17,280 bases of DNA. Origin: Candidatus Delongbacteria bacterium. Lineage in GTDB: Bacteria; JAGOEH01. Each line of letters opens with the position of its first letter. Within the stretch, counting starts at the first letter, position 1. Both the position numbers and the translations under genes were made by a program. The notes under the pieces were generated by a model, which worked only from the letters and a program-made list of their open reading frames with translations, ran no database searches and was not told the DNA's origin. The stretch covers positions 1 through 17,280 of the forward strand of contig JAGOEH010000060.1 of the NCBI GenBank assembly GCA_017997825.1. Reading direction: 5' to 3'. This document shows, piece by piece, positions 16,741 through 17,280 of the stretch.

Positions 16741-17280
16741 TTGACTCCTTTGGGACGAAAAACTAATTCTTTTTGGCATCTTGGTTTTAGTCGGATTGTG
16801 AGTAGTATCGTCCGTTTTAGCACCCTGATGCTGTTGATGCGCTATGTCGATATAGAATTTAACGGGTTTTGGTCGCTTTTTCTGATCATCATCGCTTTTT
16901 ATACCACCACTCATGGGGGCGTCTTGAACGGGTATCTAATCCGCATACCCATGTTTATGGAACGATCCCGATACAGGACCTGCCAATCGCTACACGATCA
17001 AGCGATGATCAGTTTACTCATGACACTCGGTCTCGGCATCATCGGGCTGGGCGTTTACCTATCCTATCAATCCAGTATAGACTTATCCTATTTCGAAATA
17101 TTACTCCTGTTACTAATCGCCGGGTTGAGTTATCTCACCTTCTATATTGAAATCAGTTTTACGGCACAAAATCATTACCGTGCCTACAGTCTATGGCTGG
17201 GGTGGACCAGCCTGATTCAATTGATTCTCGTGCTGACAGGAACGACTCTTGGAGGACGGATCGGCTTTTGTCTGGGTTAC
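16741..17280 (+). CDS. Multi-pass membrane protein, probable polysaccharide flippase (3' end outside window)
   Basis: An open frame runs without stop to the window end (180 codons from TTG 16741). The start is uncertain: TTG at 16738, 16741 or 16750 keep the conserved-looking N-terminus 'SFWHLGFSRIVSSIVRF', whereas the first ATG (16828) would cut it off. No clear ribosome binding site is visible. Hydrophobic helices occur at about residues 44-63, 89-110, 117-136 and 151-172, with one more near 20-35. The pattern of a short amphipathic start, 'LLMRYVDIEFNGFWSLFLII' and then 'GVLNGYLIR' resembles the N-terminal half of Wzx/MOP-type oligosaccharide flippases. Membrane protein status is secure; the flippase call is an inference from this pattern. 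Confidence 0.6.
   Translation, partial: MTPLGRKTNSFWHLGFSRIVSSIVRFSTLMLLMRYVDIEFNGFWSLFLIIIAFYTTTHGGVLNGYLIRIPMFMERSRYRTCQSLHDQAMISLLMTLGLGIIGLGVYLSYQSSIDLSYFEILLLLLIAGLSYLTFYIEISFTAQNHYRAYSLWLGWTSLIQLILVLTGTTLGGRIGFCLGY

Noticed and set aside
16869-17150. 93-residue His/Arg-rich plus-strand ORF, and the minus-strand ORF at 16705-16914
   Set aside because: Both are out-of-frame shadows of the hydrophobic frame running from 16741 to the window end, which has membrane-protein character throughout.

Overview
Lineage. The window looks like one bacterial chromosome segment from the FCB superphylum. Two features point there. One is a complete Bat (Bacteroides aerotolerance) operon. The other is a secreted M14 peptidase ending in a type IX secretion (Por) sorting domain. 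Signal peptides, lipoproteins, a SurA-like factor and SPOR/SpoIID proteins imply a diderm. Genes are tightly packed with AGGAG-type ribosome binding sites. I see no mobile element, CRISPR array, rRNA or tRNA. Sequence alone does not tell me whether this is Bacteroidota proper or a neighbouring candidate phylum.

Layout, plus strand, 1-6726. The 3' end of a SurA-like periplasmic folding factor is followed by an uninterrupted operon: a short BatD-like tether, BatA and BatB (tandem VWA proteins with intact MIDAS residues), BatC (TPR with a 41-residue polyglutamine tract), BatD and BatE (TPR, two membrane segments, SH3-like end). A strong intrinsic terminator closes it. The set probably forms an inner-membrane VWA/TPR assembly displayed in the periplasm. 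The usual MoxR and DUF58 partners are not in view and would lie upstream if present.

Plus strand, 6727-10531. After a short intergenic region with a candidate promoter come an exported S41 carboxyl-terminal processing protease, a small protein I read as a very divergent PTS EIIA (PtsN-like) domain, and the dipeptidase PepD. A strong terminator follows.

Minus strand, 16142 down to 10533. Five genes read the other way: a cytoplasmic TPR protein, an exported SpoIID/LytB-type glycan hydrolase, a SPOR lipoprotein, the T9SS-sorted M14 metallocarboxypeptidase and a small exported NTF2-like protein. The first three form a likely peptidoglycan-processing unit. The last two are translationally coupled by a GTGA overlap.

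Plus strand, 16143-17280. A compact AT-rich divergent promoter region with TTGAC dyads drives the minus operon one way. The other way it drives a small unrecognised exported protein with a C-terminal membrane anchor, followed by a multi-pass membrane protein resembling the start of a polysaccharide flippase and cut off by the window end.

Assessment. Most of the window is recognisable envelope housekeeping. The items most worth a second look are the divergent EIIA-like protein, the polyglutamine minisatellite in batC, the small uncharacterised proteins, and the dyads in the divergent promoter. I do not see convincing evidence for a wholly new system.
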